64,000 nt of DNA from VAZQ01 sp963821505 (GTDB lineage Bacteria; Pseudomonadota; Alphaproteobacteria; Rhizobiales; Xanthobacteraceae): positions 68,758-132,757 of the forward strand of contig CAWGEH010000005.1 of assembly GCA_963821505.1 (NCBI GenBank), in the 5' to 3' direction. Below are positions 8,292 through 18,111 of this stretch, in pieces; position 1 is the first letter of the stretch; each line of letters begins with the position of its first letter. The position numbers and the translations under genes are program-made. A model generated the notes under the pieces. The model did not search any database. It was not told the DNA's origin and saw nothing but the letters and a program-made list of their open reading frames with translations.

Positions 8292-9251
8292 ATGCGAGCA
8301 CCTCTCGCCGCGGTGGCGGCTGACCGGATTTCTCGCTCTGCCATCCTGGTGGGCGCGGTGTTGTGCGGCGTGCTGGTTTTCTTCGTGGCGGTTCCGCTGG
8401 CGCTGTCGAACCCATTTCCGTCGCCAAAAGACGGGGAGTGGGTCATTCACAGGTCGTCCTTTCAAGTCGCATCGCTGATGCCGCTATCGGTCGAGATCGA
8501 GGCCCAGTCCCTTCTCGAGCCGATGCCGACGATTCCCGAACCGGAAGCCACCCTGTGGGATTTCGTGGCATTGCCGGCCTACACGGGCTCGCCCGGATTC
8601 GTGCCACCCGAGGTCACGGGCTCGGAGGCCCCGGAAAGCATCGTCGAAACTCCTCGTCCGCCGCGGCGCGCGGTATCGGTCATGCAGGATGTCGACGACT
8701 ATCTCTGGGAAGTCTATCGGCGGGCGCCCACCAAGCGCGATTCGACCGGCGACTTCACCTGGAAGGATCCGGCGGCGGCCAAGCGCTTCGGCCTCTCGAT
8801 GCCGGCCTACGTGATCGGCGGCATGGATGCCGACTTTCGCGAGCAGCTCTATCATGCCGGACGCGCGATGGACGCGGCTGGCATCCGATGGTCGATGCTC
8901 AGCGCGTTTCGCGATGATTACCGGCAGAGCCTTGCCTCGGGCTTCAAGGCCGGCGCCAGCAATTCGCTCCACGGCGGCAAAGCCCGCACGGGCGGTTACG
9001 GCCACGGCCAGGCCATCGACGTCACAAGCGAGGACGGCCACAGCGATGAGGCCGTCTGGCGCTGGATCGACCATCATGGCGCGAAGTATGGCCTGCGCCG
9101 CCCGATGCCGGGGGCCGATCCCGCGCATATCCAGCCGCTCGGCGGCTGGCACCGGATCGCCGTCGCGCTGCGCGAGACCCGCGTCGGCACCGCCGTTGCG
9201 CAAACGCAGACGGCAGCAGTCAGGAGCAAGGTCGCGAAGGCGACCTGGTGA
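8292..9251 (+). CDS. Membrane-anchored M15-like peptidase (D-Ala-D-Ala carboxypeptidase type)
   Basis: 319 residues from ATG 8292 (AGGGTTAG upstream); an in-frame ATG at 8193 would add 33 residues. One N-terminal membrane segment (SAILVGAVLCGVLVFFVAVP) anchors a periplasmic domain. The C-terminal half holds the metal-site pattern SLHGGKARTGGYGHGQAIDV, comparable to the S-x-H-x-x-G-x-A-x-D pattern of VanY/M15 enzymes, and a later H in PAHIQPLGGWH. A role in trimming peptidoglycan stem peptides is inferred. Proline- and glutamate-rich sequence between the membrane segment and the catalytic domain looks like a linker. Confidence 0.75.
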   Translation: MRAPLAAVAADRISRSAILVGAVLCGVLVFFVAVPLALSNPFPSPKDGEWVIHRSSFQVASLMPLSVEIEAQSLLEPMPTIPEPEATLWDFVALPAYTGSPGFVPPEVTGSEAPESIVETPRPPRRAVSVMQDVDDYLWEVYRRAPTKRDSTGDFTWKDPAAAKRFGLSMPAYVIGGMDADFREQLYHAGRAMDAAGIRWSMLSAFRDDYRQSLASGFKAGASNSLHGGKARTGGYGHGQAIDVTSEDGHSDEAVWRWIDHHGAKYGLRRPMPGADPAHIQPLGGWHRIAVALRETRVGTAVAQTQTAAVRSKVAKATW

Positions 9252-9357
9252 TCGTTCCGAATGCACGCTGCCGCCGCATGATCCCGAACGGCTGAGCCGG
9301 GACAACATCCCGCGGTCGGATCGTGATTGGAGCGAAATCCAGGCTCAATCGTTCGCG

Positions 9358-10575
9358 CTAAGCCGCTGCGGCCGCCCGTTTGCGCACGCTGTCGATCAGC
9401 GAGGCGCGCAAGAGATAGGCGCGGTGTGCGGTGGGGTCGGCAGCCGTCTTGCGCAGCAGCTCGTTGTTCTTCGCACGCAAGCCCGGATCCTTTTCTTCCA
9501 GCCGCTTCTTGTTGGCGATCGTCTGCTGCTGCACGTATTCGACGTTGAGCGGCCGGCGGAAGTGGTCGTATTGCTCGAGAATATGCGCGGGCGCCTCGCG
9601 CCGCAGGACCCGGCCGAGCAGGGCGGCCAACTCCACGGCGTCGTGAATACCGAAATTGAGCCCAAGCCCGCCCAGCGGGTTGTTCACATGTGCGGCATCG
9701 CCGGCCAGAAACACGCGGCCCTTGCCGAATGACGCCGCGACGCGCTGGTGCACGTTGTAAAGATTGCGATGGATGACCGGATAGGGGCCGCGCTTGGGAA
9801 AGAATCTTTGCAGCCGGCCCTGCACCGCCTCCTCGTCAAACGCTTGCTCATCGGTCTCTTCGAGGCGCGTGGGAAACAGCACACGCCAAAGACCGGTGCC
9901 GTCGTCGCCGGTGACCTTGAACAGCGCGCACCATTCGTCGGGATCGGAGAAATAGTTGCGCGAACACTGGGCATATTCGAGGTCGAAGGAGAAGGGTGTC
10001 GTCAGCACCAGGAATCGTTCCGGATGCGTGTAGCCTTCGAATGCGATTTCGAGCGCCTTACGCACGGTCGAACGTCCGCCGTCCGCGCCGACCAGATAAG
10101 ACCCGCTGATCTTGCGGGCGCCGGATGCGCTCTCGACCACCACGTCAACGCGGTCATCGAACTGCTGCAAGGACGTCACGCGTGCGGAAAAATCCACCCT
10201 GCCATGCGAACAGGCGCGCAGCTGCTCGATCGCCATATTGGCGAGCTTGTGCTGTTCGCACTGAACGACATAGGGAAAGCGGGTATCGTTGCCGAGCACG
10301 CCGAAATCGAACTCGACGATGACCTCGCGGGTCGCCCGGTCCCAGATGCGAAACTTCGGCTCGATCAAGCCACGCTCGATGACCGCGTCGACCAGCCCCA
10401 GTTCGGCGAGCATTTCCAGGGTCGCAGCATGGGTGGTGGCGGCGCGCGGGCTGTCGTTGACGCGCGCCTCCGCCTCGAACACGTGCACCGGGATGCCCTG
10501 GCGAGCCAGGGCGAGTGCGGCAATGACCCCAACTGGCCCGCCGCCGGCAACCAATACAGGGCGTTCGGTCTGCAT
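9358..10575 (-). CDS. FAD-dependent monooxygenase (PheA/MhpA-type aromatic hydroxylase)
   Basis: 405 residues from ATG 10575; a TTG six codons upstream is a weaker choice. The three PF01494 landmarks are present: the N-terminal GGGPVG dinucleotide motif (residues 11-16), the LVGADGGRSTVRK DG motif, and FLAGDAAHVNNPLGGLG near residue 280. Enzymes of this class use NAD(P)H and O2 to hydroxylate phenolic rings in the cytosol. It is about 40-70 residues shorter than MhpA-class two-domain enzymes and ends soon after the FAD domain, so it probably lacks the C-terminal thioredoxin-like domain. The downstream Bug protein (10812) may supply substrate. Confidence 0.85.
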   Translation of the reverse strand: MQTERPVLVAGGGPVGVIAALALARQGIPVHVFEAEARVNDSPRAATTHAATLEMLAELGLVDAVIERGLIEPKFRIWDRATREVIVEFDFGVLGNDTRFPYVVQCEQHKLANMAIEQLRACSHGRVDFSARVTSLQQFDDRVDVVVESASGARKISGSYLVGADGGRSTVRKALEIAFEGYTHPERFLVLTTPFSFDLEYAQCSRNYFSDPDEWCALFKVTGDDGTGLWRVLFPTRLEETDEQAFDEEAVQGRLQRFFPKRGPYPVIHRNLYNVHQRVAASFGKGRVFLAGDAAHVNNPLGGLGLNFGIHDAVELAALLGRVLRREAPAHILEQYDHFRRPLNVEYVQQQTIANKKRLEEKDPGLRAKNNELLRKTAADPTAHRAYLLRASLIDSVRKRAAAAA

Positions 10576-10811
10576 CGCAGTCGTTCGGCTCAATTCTGGA
10601 AACGTACCCGCCTCCGCTGCTTCTCAGCAGCTGGCACACCGTGCGTGTTCGGCAACCAAAACGGCTCTTGATGATTGCCTGGTAAAACCCGCCCGTCGCA
10701 TCGGCGTTGAGACGAGACGTCGGGCCAGCGCCGCCGGCGAATGTCGTTATTGGGGAGAGTGGAAAACATTTGCCCCGTAGCGAGGTTTTATCGGTTGGTC
10801 CCGATTCGGGT

Positions 10812-11792
10812 TCACTCCGGCTTGATGCCCGACGCCTTGATCACTTTGGCCCACTTTTCGGCGTCGTCGGCGATGTGCTTTGCGAACTCGGCGGGCGAAT
10901 TCGGAGGCATCACCATGGCACCCAGCTCGGCCAGGCGCGTTTTGATCGTGGCGTCGGAGATCGCCGCGTTGAATTGCTTATTGAGCGTGTCGACGATAGC
11001 GACCGGCGTATTCTTCGGCACCCCAAAGCCGATCCACGCGCTCGCCTCATAGCCGGGCAAGAAGTCGGCCATTACCGGCACGTCGGGCAGCACGTCCAAT
11101 CGCGTCGTCGTGGTCACCGCCAGCGGCCGCAGCTTGCCCGCCTTGATGTGCGGGACGGACGAGGGTGTGACATCGAACATCACCTGCACTTGGCCGGCGA
11201 GAAGGTCGGTCAGCGCCGGTGTCGAGCCGCGATATGGCACGTGCACGAGATTGACGCCGGCCATGAATTTGAACAGCTCGCCCGCGACATGCTGCGGCCC
11301 GCCGATGCCGGCCGAAGCCATGTTGATCTTGCCCGGATTGGCCTTGGCATAGGCGATGAATTCTGGAACGGTTTTCGCCGGGAATGATGGATTCACCTCC
11401 ATGACGAGCGGCACGCGGTCGATCCCGGCGACCGGCGTGATATCGCGAAGAAAATTGAAATTGAGCTTGTCGTAGAGCGCGCTGTTGATTGTATTCTGCG
11501 CGTTCACCAGCAGGATCGTGTAGCCATCGTTAGGCGCGCCCACGGCCGCCTCGGTCGCAATATTGCCGCCCGCGCCGGGCCGGACCTCGATGATGAATTG
11601 CTGGCCGAGGCGCTCCGATACCCACTGGCCTATCAAGCGCGCCGTGATGTCCGACGAGCTGCCGGCGGCCTGTCCGACGATCACGCGCACCGGCCGCGCG
11701 GGATAGGATTGCGCCCGTGCGAGCCGCGACGCGGCCGGAAGCGCGGCAGCCCCCGCTGCCAGATGCAGAAATTGTCGGCGCGGAAGTTTCAT
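10812..11792 (-). CDS. Bug-family (TTT) substrate-binding protein, Tat-like signal
   Basis: 326 residues from ATG 11792, chosen because GAGGA lies upstream and the signal peptide begins MKLPRRQFLHLAAGAA, with a twin-arginine-like RRQFL. The mature part shows SYPARPVRVIVGQAAG, LGQQFIIEVRPGAGGN, DGYTILLVNA and LVHVPYRGSTPALTDLLAGQ. It is an orphan of a tripartite carboxylate transport family and is read in the same direction as the flavin monooxygenase that follows it. Confidence 0.9.
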   Translation of the reverse strand: MKLPRRQFLHLAAGAAALPAASRLARAQSYPARPVRVIVGQAAGSSSDITARLIGQWVSERLGQQFIIEVRPGAGGNIATEAAVGAPNDGYTILLVNAQNTINSALYDKLNFNFLRDITPVAGIDRVPLVMEVNPSFPAKTVPEFIAYAKANPGKINMASAGIGGPQHVAGELFKFMAGVNLVHVPYRGSTPALTDLLAGQVQVMFDVTPSSVPHIKAGKLRPLAVTTTTRLDVLPDVPVMADFLPGYEASAWIGFGVPKNTPVAIVDTLNKQFNAAISDATIKTRLAELGAMVMPPNSPAEFAKHIADDAEKWAKVIKASGIKPE

Positions 11793-12216
11793 GGCGTCCT
11801 CGCTCACTGCGAGCCGGCCGACGGCACAAACGCTGCCGCTCGAAAGACGGCGGCACCTCCCGCTGGCGGCCCTCCGCCGACGGTACACTAGTTGGCCGGG
11901 CGGCCGGAAGAGCAGCGTGTTGATCCATGCCGGCGGCGTCGGCGCTGGATAGGACGGAGGCGCTCGGCCCTTGCGCGACCCCACCTCGCGGCTTTCCAAG
12001 CCGATCAGGGGGCAAGGCACGGCGCAGGTTGAGCCGCGGTTTCGACGTTGGCATGACCTATCGGACATCACGGCAAGGTGAGGCATCCGGCGTTCAAGCG
12101 GCTCGTACCATGAGCTTCATCGTCAAAGCCGTGCTACATAGGGCGCATTCCCGGCGCTCGCGAGATTGAGCAAGAGGCGTTCATTCGGGCGAGCCGCCAA
12201 TATCGGGAGGATAGCC
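11793..12216. other. Intergenic region, no gene seen
   Basis: This 424-base divergent interval separates the Bug gene (minus) from the small secreted protein at 12217 (plus). It must hold both promoters, but I could not pick out convincing -35/-10 pairs. Frames that cross it have shadow-type arginine/alanine composition. Confidence 0.5.
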
Positions 12217-12486
12217 ATGATCATGATCCGCGTCGTTTTCACGCTGCTTGCACTCGCGGCATCTGCTGCGGTCGATGTTCGTTCGGCCATCGCTGAAATC
12301 TACCGGCCCTGGTGCGTCCAATACGGCAGCAGCTCTGGCAACAGCGCCAGGAGCTGCGCCTTCACCTCATTCGAGCAATGCATGATGACGGCGGGCCCGG
12401 GCACCGGCGGCTTCTGCGTCCAGAATCCTTGGTATTTGGCATACGGCGAAGGCCGACAGGCTCCGGGCAATCGCGCCAGGCGGTGA
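12217..12486 (+). CDS. DUF3551-like small secreted protein
   Basis: 89 residues. The start at 12217 is fixed by GGGAGGA six bases upstream. A signal peptide (RVVFTLLALAASAAVDV) precedes a compact mature part with YRPWCVQYGS, ARSCAFTSFEQCMMTAGPG and GGFCVQNPWY, giving four regularly spaced cysteines. This matches the DUF3551 family, which is abundant and multi-copy in Bradyrhizobium; function unknown. Confidence 0.8.
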   Translation: MIMIRVVFTLLALAASAAVDVRSAIAEIYRPWCVQYGSSSGNSARSCAFTSFEQCMMTAGPGTGGFCVQNPWYLAYGEGRQAPGNRARR

Positions 12487-12882
12487 TAGCCTCCACGATT
12501 GCGGCAGGGCGATCCAAAGCCGGCAAACCGGACGGCCAAGATGGGTTTGTCACGTCCATCTACGGCTGCCTTCGCGCGTAGAAGTTCCGTATTTTATGGT
12601 CGCAATCTCCGCGGCGCTTCCCGACATGGCCAGGGCTTGTGCGATTGTATCGGCTGACGCTATCCGCCTGCCGCGCTACGGCACCCGTCCCACCTCGCCA
12701 CCCGCGAGCGCAAAAATCCAAATAACGAGCGCGCAATCGCGCAGACTGCCGGCTCGGTGCCACGACTGGATGGCAGCGCTGCCCGCGCCGTCATCGCACA
12801 GAAACCGTTTGCATGGAGTGTCCGAAAGGCTCATTTTTCGACCTGCCGGTGACGATCGCCGTTCGATCCGCAGGGAGCTGTC
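12487..12882. other. Intergenic region, no gene seen
   Basis: 396 bases upstream of the ABC cassette at 12883. No frame here has convincing composition or a ribosome site. It should contain the cassette promoter, which I cannot place. Confidence 0.45.
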
Positions 12883-13893
12883 ATGCCTCATCGTATTTGG
12901 TGGCGCGCGTTTTTGCCGAGCTTGTGCATTGTCACGATCATGCTCGGAGCCGATGCGCCCGCCGCCCTCGCCGCCAAGATCAAGATGGTCTTCCCCGGAC
13001 CGGTCACGACTTTTTCGCTGCCCTATCTGGTGGCGCAGAAAAAGGGATGGCTGGGCGATCTGGAGGTGGAAGACGTCCATGTTACCGGCGATGCCAATGC
13101 CATGCGCGTGCTGCTTTCCGGCAATGCCGACATCGGCCTCATCGGCACCCTCAACGTGCTGGCGTCGATTCATGCCGGCGCCAGCATCCGCGCTGTTCAT
13201 TCCTGGCAGCCCATTGGCGATTACAGCCTCGTGCTGGCAACCGGGAAAGGCACCAAGCTTGGCGATCTCGCCGGCAAGACCTTCGCCTCGTCTGGCCCCG
13301 GCGGTCTGCCCGATCAGCTTCCGCGCTTGATCATGCGCAAATACGGCATCGACGAGTCGACCGCCCGCTTCGTCCAGGTGGGGGGCCACGCCGCCCGTCT
13401 GCAGGCCGTAATCGGCGGCCGCGCCGACGCGACGCTCGTTAACACCGTCACTGCGCTCAAGGGCGTGCAGGACGGCAAGGTCACGGTGCTGGCAAAGCTG
13501 TCGGCGGAATTTCCCGGCCTCGGCTATGTCTGGAACGTGGTGCGCGCCGAATCCCTCAACAAGCCGGAGCTCGCCGGCGCCTTTCAGACAATGACCGACA
13601 TCGGCATCCGAGGTTCGCGCTTTGTAATGACCAACCCCGACGAGGCGGCTGCAATCCTGCACGAGCGGCTGCCCGACCTCGACCTCGCGTTTCTCAAGGC
13701 GGTGGTCCACGATCTCAACAGCGAGAATCTCTGGGGCGTGAACGGCGGCCTCGATCCGGCGATCGAGGAATTCACCGCGGACCTCAACATGAAGCTCGGC
13801 AACCTGCCGGTCGCGGCACCGGCCAAGGACGTGCTCGAGCCCCGTTTCGTCGATGCCGCGCTCAAGACGCTCGGCACCTATCAGAAGAGATAG
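12883..13893 (+). CDS. ABC transporter substrate-binding protein, NitT/TauT type
   Basis: 336 residues with a signal peptide (LPSLCIVTIMLGADAPAALAA). The mature part follows the SsuA plan: FPGPVTTFSLPYLVAQKKGW, MRVLLSGNADIGLIGTLNVL, ASSGPGGLPDQLPRLIMRKYG, and RADATLVNTVTALKG. It is the first gene of a plus-strand cassette followed by an ATPase (13901) and a permease (14707). The ligand is unknown; relatives bind sulfonates, nitrate, thiamine precursors or small aromatics. Confidence 0.9.
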   Translation: MPHRIWWRAFLPSLCIVTIMLGADAPAALAAKIKMVFPGPVTTFSLPYLVAQKKGWLGDLEVEDVHVTGDANAMRVLLSGNADIGLIGTLNVLASIHAGASIRAVHSWQPIGDYSLVLATGKGTKLGDLAGKTFASSGPGGLPDQLPRLIMRKYGIDESTARFVQVGGHAARLQAVIGGRADATLVNTVTALKGVQDGKVTVLAKLSAEFPGLGYVWNVVRAESLNKPELAGAFQTMTDIGIRGSRFVMTNPDEAAAILHERLPDLDLAFLKAVVHDLNSENLWGVNGGLDPAIEEFTADLNMKLGNLPVAAPAKDVLEPRFVDAALKTLGTYQKR

Positions 13894-13900
13894 TCCGGCA

Positions 13901-14710
13901 ATGACGAATCCGCCGCCGGCCACCGACGGCATGGTCGTCTACGACAACGTCAGCAAGTTCTTCCCGGTTCGCATCCGGCCCGGCCAAAAGGATCGCCCCG
14001 AACTGATGGTGGCGCTCGATCGCATCAATGCGACCGTGCACAAGGGCGAACTCGTTACCCTCCTGGGGCCGAGCGGTTGCGGCAAGACCACCTTGCTGCG
14101 GCTCACCGCCGGCCTCATCGCGACGGACGAGGGTCGCATCGCCATCGAGGAAACGCCGGTAACAGCGCCGCGCAAGGACGCCTGCATGGTGTTTCAGAAT
14201 TTCGGCCTGCTGCCGTGGCGCACCGTGCTGGGCAACGTCGAGTTTCCGCTCGAGATCGACGGCGTAGCCGCCGTCAAGCGCCGCGATCTAGCGCGCCATT
14301 TCATCGACCTCGTGGGACTTGCGGCCTTTGCCGAGCACTTCCCGCATGAACTGTCGGGCGGGATGCAGCAGCGGGTCGGTATCGCGCGGGCGTTGATGCG
14401 CAAGCCCATCCTCATCTTCATGGACGAGCCCTTCGGGGCGCTCGACGCGCAGACGCGCGAGCAGCTGCAGGAGGATTTTCTCAAGATCTGGTCGCGGACC
14501 GGCGCGACCGTGATCTTTGTCACCCACAGCATCGACGAGGCGCTGTTCCTGTCGGACCGCATCTTCGTGTTCAACACCGCGCCTGGGCGCATCCGCGCCA
14601 TCGTCGATTTGCCCGTCGCCGCCGAGCGCCTGGGCGGCGACGTGCGCACGCATCCGGATTTCGGAAAATGCCGCGCCGAATTGCGCGAGATGCTGAGGAG
14701 CGACCCATGA
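13901..14710 (+). CDS. ABC transporter ATP-binding protein, NitT/TauT (SsuB-like)
   Basis: 269 residues. The ATPase starts at 13901, seven bases after the binding-protein stop. Walker A GPSGCGKTT is at residues 56-64, the Q-loop is in VFQNFGLLPWRT, the signature is LSGGMQQR, Walker B is ILIFMDEPFGALD and the switch His is in VTHSIDEA. The FGLLPWRT loop is typical of the nitrate/sulfonate/taurine subfamily. It energises uptake at the inner face of the membrane. Its stop overlaps the permease ATG by four bases (ATGA), indicating translational coupling. Confidence 0.93.
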   Translation: MTNPPPATDGMVVYDNVSKFFPVRIRPGQKDRPELMVALDRINATVHKGELVTLLGPSGCGKTTLLRLTAGLIATDEGRIAIEETPVTAPRKDACMVFQNFGLLPWRTVLGNVEFPLEIDGVAAVKRRDLARHFIDLVGLAAFAEHFPHELSGGMQQRVGIARALMRKPILIFMDEPFGALDAQTREQLQEDFLKIWSRTGATVIFVTHSIDEALFLSDRIFVFNTAPGRIRAIVDLPVAAERLGGDVRTHPDFGKCRAELREMLRSDP

Positions 14711-15547
14711 GCTTGCCACAGGACGTGCCGCCCCGCACCTCGATCTCGGCGCCGCAGCCGACATTGGCGCAGCGCCTGCGCGAGGTTCTCCTGAGTCCCC
14801 AACGCCATCCGCACCGCATCAGTCGCGGTCTTCTTCGTGGTGTGGGAATATTACGGCCGTCGGATGGATCCGATTTTCATGGCCCCGCCGAGCGCGATCT
14901 TTGCGGCCGCGTTGCAGCTGATCCAGAGCGGCGCGCTGAAGAAAGCCCTCATCGAGACCCTGTGGCCCTTCTCGGTCGGCATGGTGCTCACCGTCGTGGT
15001 CGGCATCGCGCTCGGCATCGTGATGGCACAGTGGCGGACGCTGGAATACATTTTGGACCCTTTCATCAACGCGCTCTACGCCATCCCGCGCATCGCGCTC
15101 ATCCCGTTGATCGTCCTGTGGGCGGGCCTGGAATTCGTGGGCAAGGTCACCATCCTGGTTTCGGTTGCGATCTTCCCCATCACCGTGAACACCTTTTCCG
15201 GCATCCGCGACGTGCGCGGCTCCATGCTGGAGATCGGCCGGGCGTATGGCGCGACCGAATGGCAGATTTTCTGGAAGATCGTTCTGCCGGCGGCGATCCC
15301 GTTCATCATGGCGGGCATCCGGCTCGCGGTCGGCCTGGCGATCATCGGCATCATCGTCGCCGAGTTCTTTACCGCCATCAGCGGGCTCGGCGGCATGATC
15401 GTCGAATATGCCAATGTGTTCGCGACCGCGAAGCTCTTCGTGCCGATCATCGTCATCGCGATCGTCGGCGTGGTGTTGACCGAGCTCGTCATGTGGCTGG
15501 AGCGGCGGATGTCGCGCTGGCGCCGGCTCGAGCGCGAGCGGTTTTGA
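14707..15547 (+). pseudogene. ABC transporter permease, NitT/TauT (SsuC-like), frameshifted near N terminus
   Basis: Translation from the coupled ATG at 14707 gives a plausible start (MSLPQDVPPRTSISAPQPTL) but stays in a frame that turns into nonsense. The real permease continues in another frame: VAVFFVVWEYYGRRMDPIF, then six-helix permease sequence to 15547, including the EAA-like loop EIGRAYGATEWQIFWKIVLP. That frame is closed by a TGA at 14792, so the shift lies between about 14791 and 14822. A GTG at 14837 could start a shorter protein that loses the first membrane helix. Either the gene is broken, or a one-base sequence error is present; the rest of the cassette looks intact. Confidence 0.8.
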
Positions 15548-15565
15548 GGGCCCCTCTACCCGCTG

Positions 15566-17905
15566 TCATCCGGGGGCCCGAGCGCGCGACAGCAACGCAA
15601 ACAGCCTGGCCGGCGTGACAGGATATTCCGCGATGCGCACGCCAAACGGCGCAAGCGCATTCTCGATCGCCGAGATGATCGCGCCCGCGGCCGGCACGCA
15701 GCCGGATTCGCCCACGCCCTTCACCCCGAGCGGATTGAGCGGCGAGGGGAATTCGGCGAATTGCACCTCGATCTTCGGGACCTCGGTCGCGCTGGGCATG
15801 ACATAGTCGGCAAAGGTGGTGGTGATGGGCTGAGCTTGGTCGTCGTAGCCCATCCATTCGAACAGCGCGTTGCCGATCCCGTGCGCGGCGCCGCCGGTGA
15901 GCTGTCCTTCCACGATCATCGGATTGATGATCCTGCCGCAGTCATTGACGACGACATAGCGCAGGATGCGCACGCCGCAGGTCTCGATATCGACCTCCAC
16001 TTCGACGGCATGGCACCCCCCGCCATAGGTGAGGGCACCCGGCAGGAAGCTCTGCATGCTTTCGAGCCCGGGCTCGAACTTGCCGGGCATGGCATAGCCG
16101 GGGACGCCGGAGACCGCTTCGGCGACTTCGCGCAAGGTCATGCCGCTGCCCGGCGCGCCGGCGATTTCGATGCGTCCGCCGCGCAGCTCGAGGTCGCTCG
16201 GGCTCACCTCCAACAGGTGGGCGGCAACCTTGAGCGCCTTTTCGCGCACTGCAACCGCCGCGAGATGGACCGCGGAGCCCGCCGTCACCGTCTGACGGCT
16301 GGCGAAGCCGCCTTGGCCGTAGGGAATGACGGCGGTGTCGCCGGCGGCGACGGCGATGTCACCGGGTGCAACATCGAACTGCTCGGCGCAGATCTGAGCC
16401 AGCGCGGTCTCGATCCCTTGCCCCATCGGCATCGCGCCGGTGTAGACCGAAATGCGTCCGGAACGGCCGATCCGCACGATGCCGGATTCGAACGGACCGC
16501 GGCCGGTGCCTTTGACGCCGTTGCCGACGCCGAGGCCGAGGTAGCGGCCATCGGCGCGCGCGCGGCGCTGGCGGTCGGCAAAGCCGGCATGGTGGATCGC
16601 GTCGAGCGCCATGCGCTGGCAGGCGGGAAAGTCGCCGCTGTCGAGCGCCACCGGCGAGCCGGCGCGGGTCTTCAGCGGCGAGACATACGGCATCTTTTCC
16701 GGCGGCACGAGGTTGCGGCGCCGGACCTCGGCGCGATCGAGAGCGAGCTCGTCTGCGATCCGGTCGAGCACGCGTTCCATCGCAAAGGCGCCTTCCGGAT
16801 AGCCGGCGCCGCGCACCGGCATGGTGGCGACCTTGTTGGTTTCGACCACGCGGACGTCGAGCTGATAGGCCGGTAGCATGTACGGGCCCGGAAGCGCGGT
16901 CGATGCGTTGTAGGGCAAATTGATGCCCTGCGGCGTATAGGCGCCCTCGTCGTGGATCATCTGCCCGCGCACGCCGAGCAGGCGGCCGTCATCGTCGAAG
17001 GCGACCTCCAGATCCCAATACTGGTCGCGCTCCTGCACGGCGGCGAGAAAATGCTCGCGCCGGTCCTCGACCCATTTGATCGGCCGCCGCAACAGCAGGC
17101 ACGACGCCGCCAGCGTCACCTCTTCCGGATACATCACGAACTTGGCGCCGAAGCCGCCGCCGACGTCGGGTGCCACCACGCGCAGCTGATTTTCGTCGAG
17201 CCGCAGCAGCATCATCAGAAAGGCGCGCACCTCGTGCGCAAGCTGCGTCGACGACCACAAGGTGAGCCTGTCCTCGTTGACGTCGTAGGCCGCGAGCGCG
17301 CCGCGGCCCTCGATCGAATGCGCGCCGCCGCGATGCTGCTTGAGACCGACGCTGGCGCGATGGGGGGCGCGGGCGAACGCGTCGGCGACGTCGCCGTAAG
17401 CCTGCCGGAACTCGATCAGCACGTTGCTGGCGCGGGCGCAATGCGCGCGCGCCGCCCCCGGTGCAAGCGCTTGCCGACAGTCGGATACGGCCGGCAGTGG
17501 TTCGTAGTCGACCGCGACCAAGGCGGCCGCGTCCTCGGCGAGGTAGCGCGTGGGCGCGATCACGACCGCCACCGCCTCCCCGACGAAGGCAACCTCGTCC
17601 TTGGCAAGAACGAGCGGAGTAACATCGGGCGGCAGCTGCGCCGTGCGAAATTGAAGCGGAAGCCGTTCCTGTGCGAGCAGTGGCGCAAGATCCGCGAGCG
17701 TGAACACGGCGTGCACGCCGGGGCATCGGCGCGCAGCGCTCGTGTCGATGGCGCGGATCGTGGCATGGGCGTGCGGACTGCGCACGAATGCCGCCTCCAG
17801 CATGTCGGCAAAACGCAGATCGGCGATGAAACGCCCGCTGCCGGTGAGCAGGGGACGGTCTTCAAGCCGCTTGATGGAGTGGCCGACGTACTTCGTTTCC
17901 TGCAC
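15566..17905 (-). CDS. Xanthine dehydrogenase-family molybdopterin subunit (CoxL-like form II, orphan)
   Basis: 779 residues from a GTG at 17905 with GGGGGAA upstream; the protein then opens QETKYVGHSIKRLEDRPLLT as in CoxL relatives. Landmarks include VAFVGEAVAVVIA, DVGGGFGAKFVMYPEEV and RGAGYPEGAFAMERVLD. True CO dehydrogenases carry the AYxCSFR active loop; here the region reads VRGAGYPEG, so it is a form II-like hydroxylase of unknown substrate. The usual medium (FAD) and small (2Fe-2S) subunits are not adjacent. It is the last gene of the long minus-strand run starting at 26421. Confidence 0.87.
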   Translation of the reverse strand: MQETKYVGHSIKRLEDRPLLTGSGRFIADLRFADMLEAAFVRSPHAHATIRAIDTSAARRCPGVHAVFTLADLAPLLAQERLPLQFRTAQLPPDVTPLVLAKDEVAFVGEAVAVVIAPTRYLAEDAAALVAVDYEPLPAVSDCRQALAPGAARAHCARASNVLIEFRQAYGDVADAFARAPHRASVGLKQHRGGAHSIEGRGALAAYDVNEDRLTLWSSTQLAHEVRAFLMMLLRLDENQLRVVAPDVGGGFGAKFVMYPEEVTLAASCLLLRRPIKWVEDRREHFLAAVQERDQYWDLEVAFDDDGRLLGVRGQMIHDEGAYTPQGINLPYNASTALPGPYMLPAYQLDVRVVETNKVATMPVRGAGYPEGAFAMERVLDRIADELALDRAEVRRRNLVPPEKMPYVSPLKTRAGSPVALDSGDFPACQRMALDAIHHAGFADRQRRARADGRYLGLGVGNGVKGTGRGPFESGIVRIGRSGRISVYTGAMPMGQGIETALAQICAEQFDVAPGDIAVAAGDTAVIPYGQGGFASRQTVTAGSAVHLAAVAVREKALKVAAHLLEVSPSDLELRGGRIEIAGAPGSGMTLREVAEAVSGVPGYAMPGKFEPGLESMQSFLPGALTYGGGCHAVEVEVDIETCGVRILRYVVVNDCGRIINPMIVEGQLTGGAAHGIGNALFEWMGYDDQAQPITTTFADYVMPSATEVPKIEVQFAEFPSPLNPLGVKGVGESGCVPAAGAIISAIENALAPFGVRIAEYPVTPARLFALLSRARAPG

Positions 17906-18111
17906 GCACTTCCCCCGAGGAGTCGGAACAGAGCTGAAACGCCATGGCCGGGCCTGACCCGGCAATCCATCTCTTTACAAAGAAGACGGAGTACCCGAAC
18001 TCGGGCTTACCTGGGTTCGAATATTTAGGTGTGCGAGGATAAATCCGACTTGCGCGGTCAAGCCCGCGGGGGACGCCGCCGAGGATCTGGCGCCATTCCG
18101 GCGATCCCGCC

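Noticed and set aside
15566..17905. True aerobic CO dehydrogenase
   Set aside because: Lacks the AYxCSFR loop and the coxM/coxS neighbours.
18000..18040. GGGTTCGAATATTT resembling a tRNA T-arm
   Set aside because: No matching 5' half or cloverleaf.
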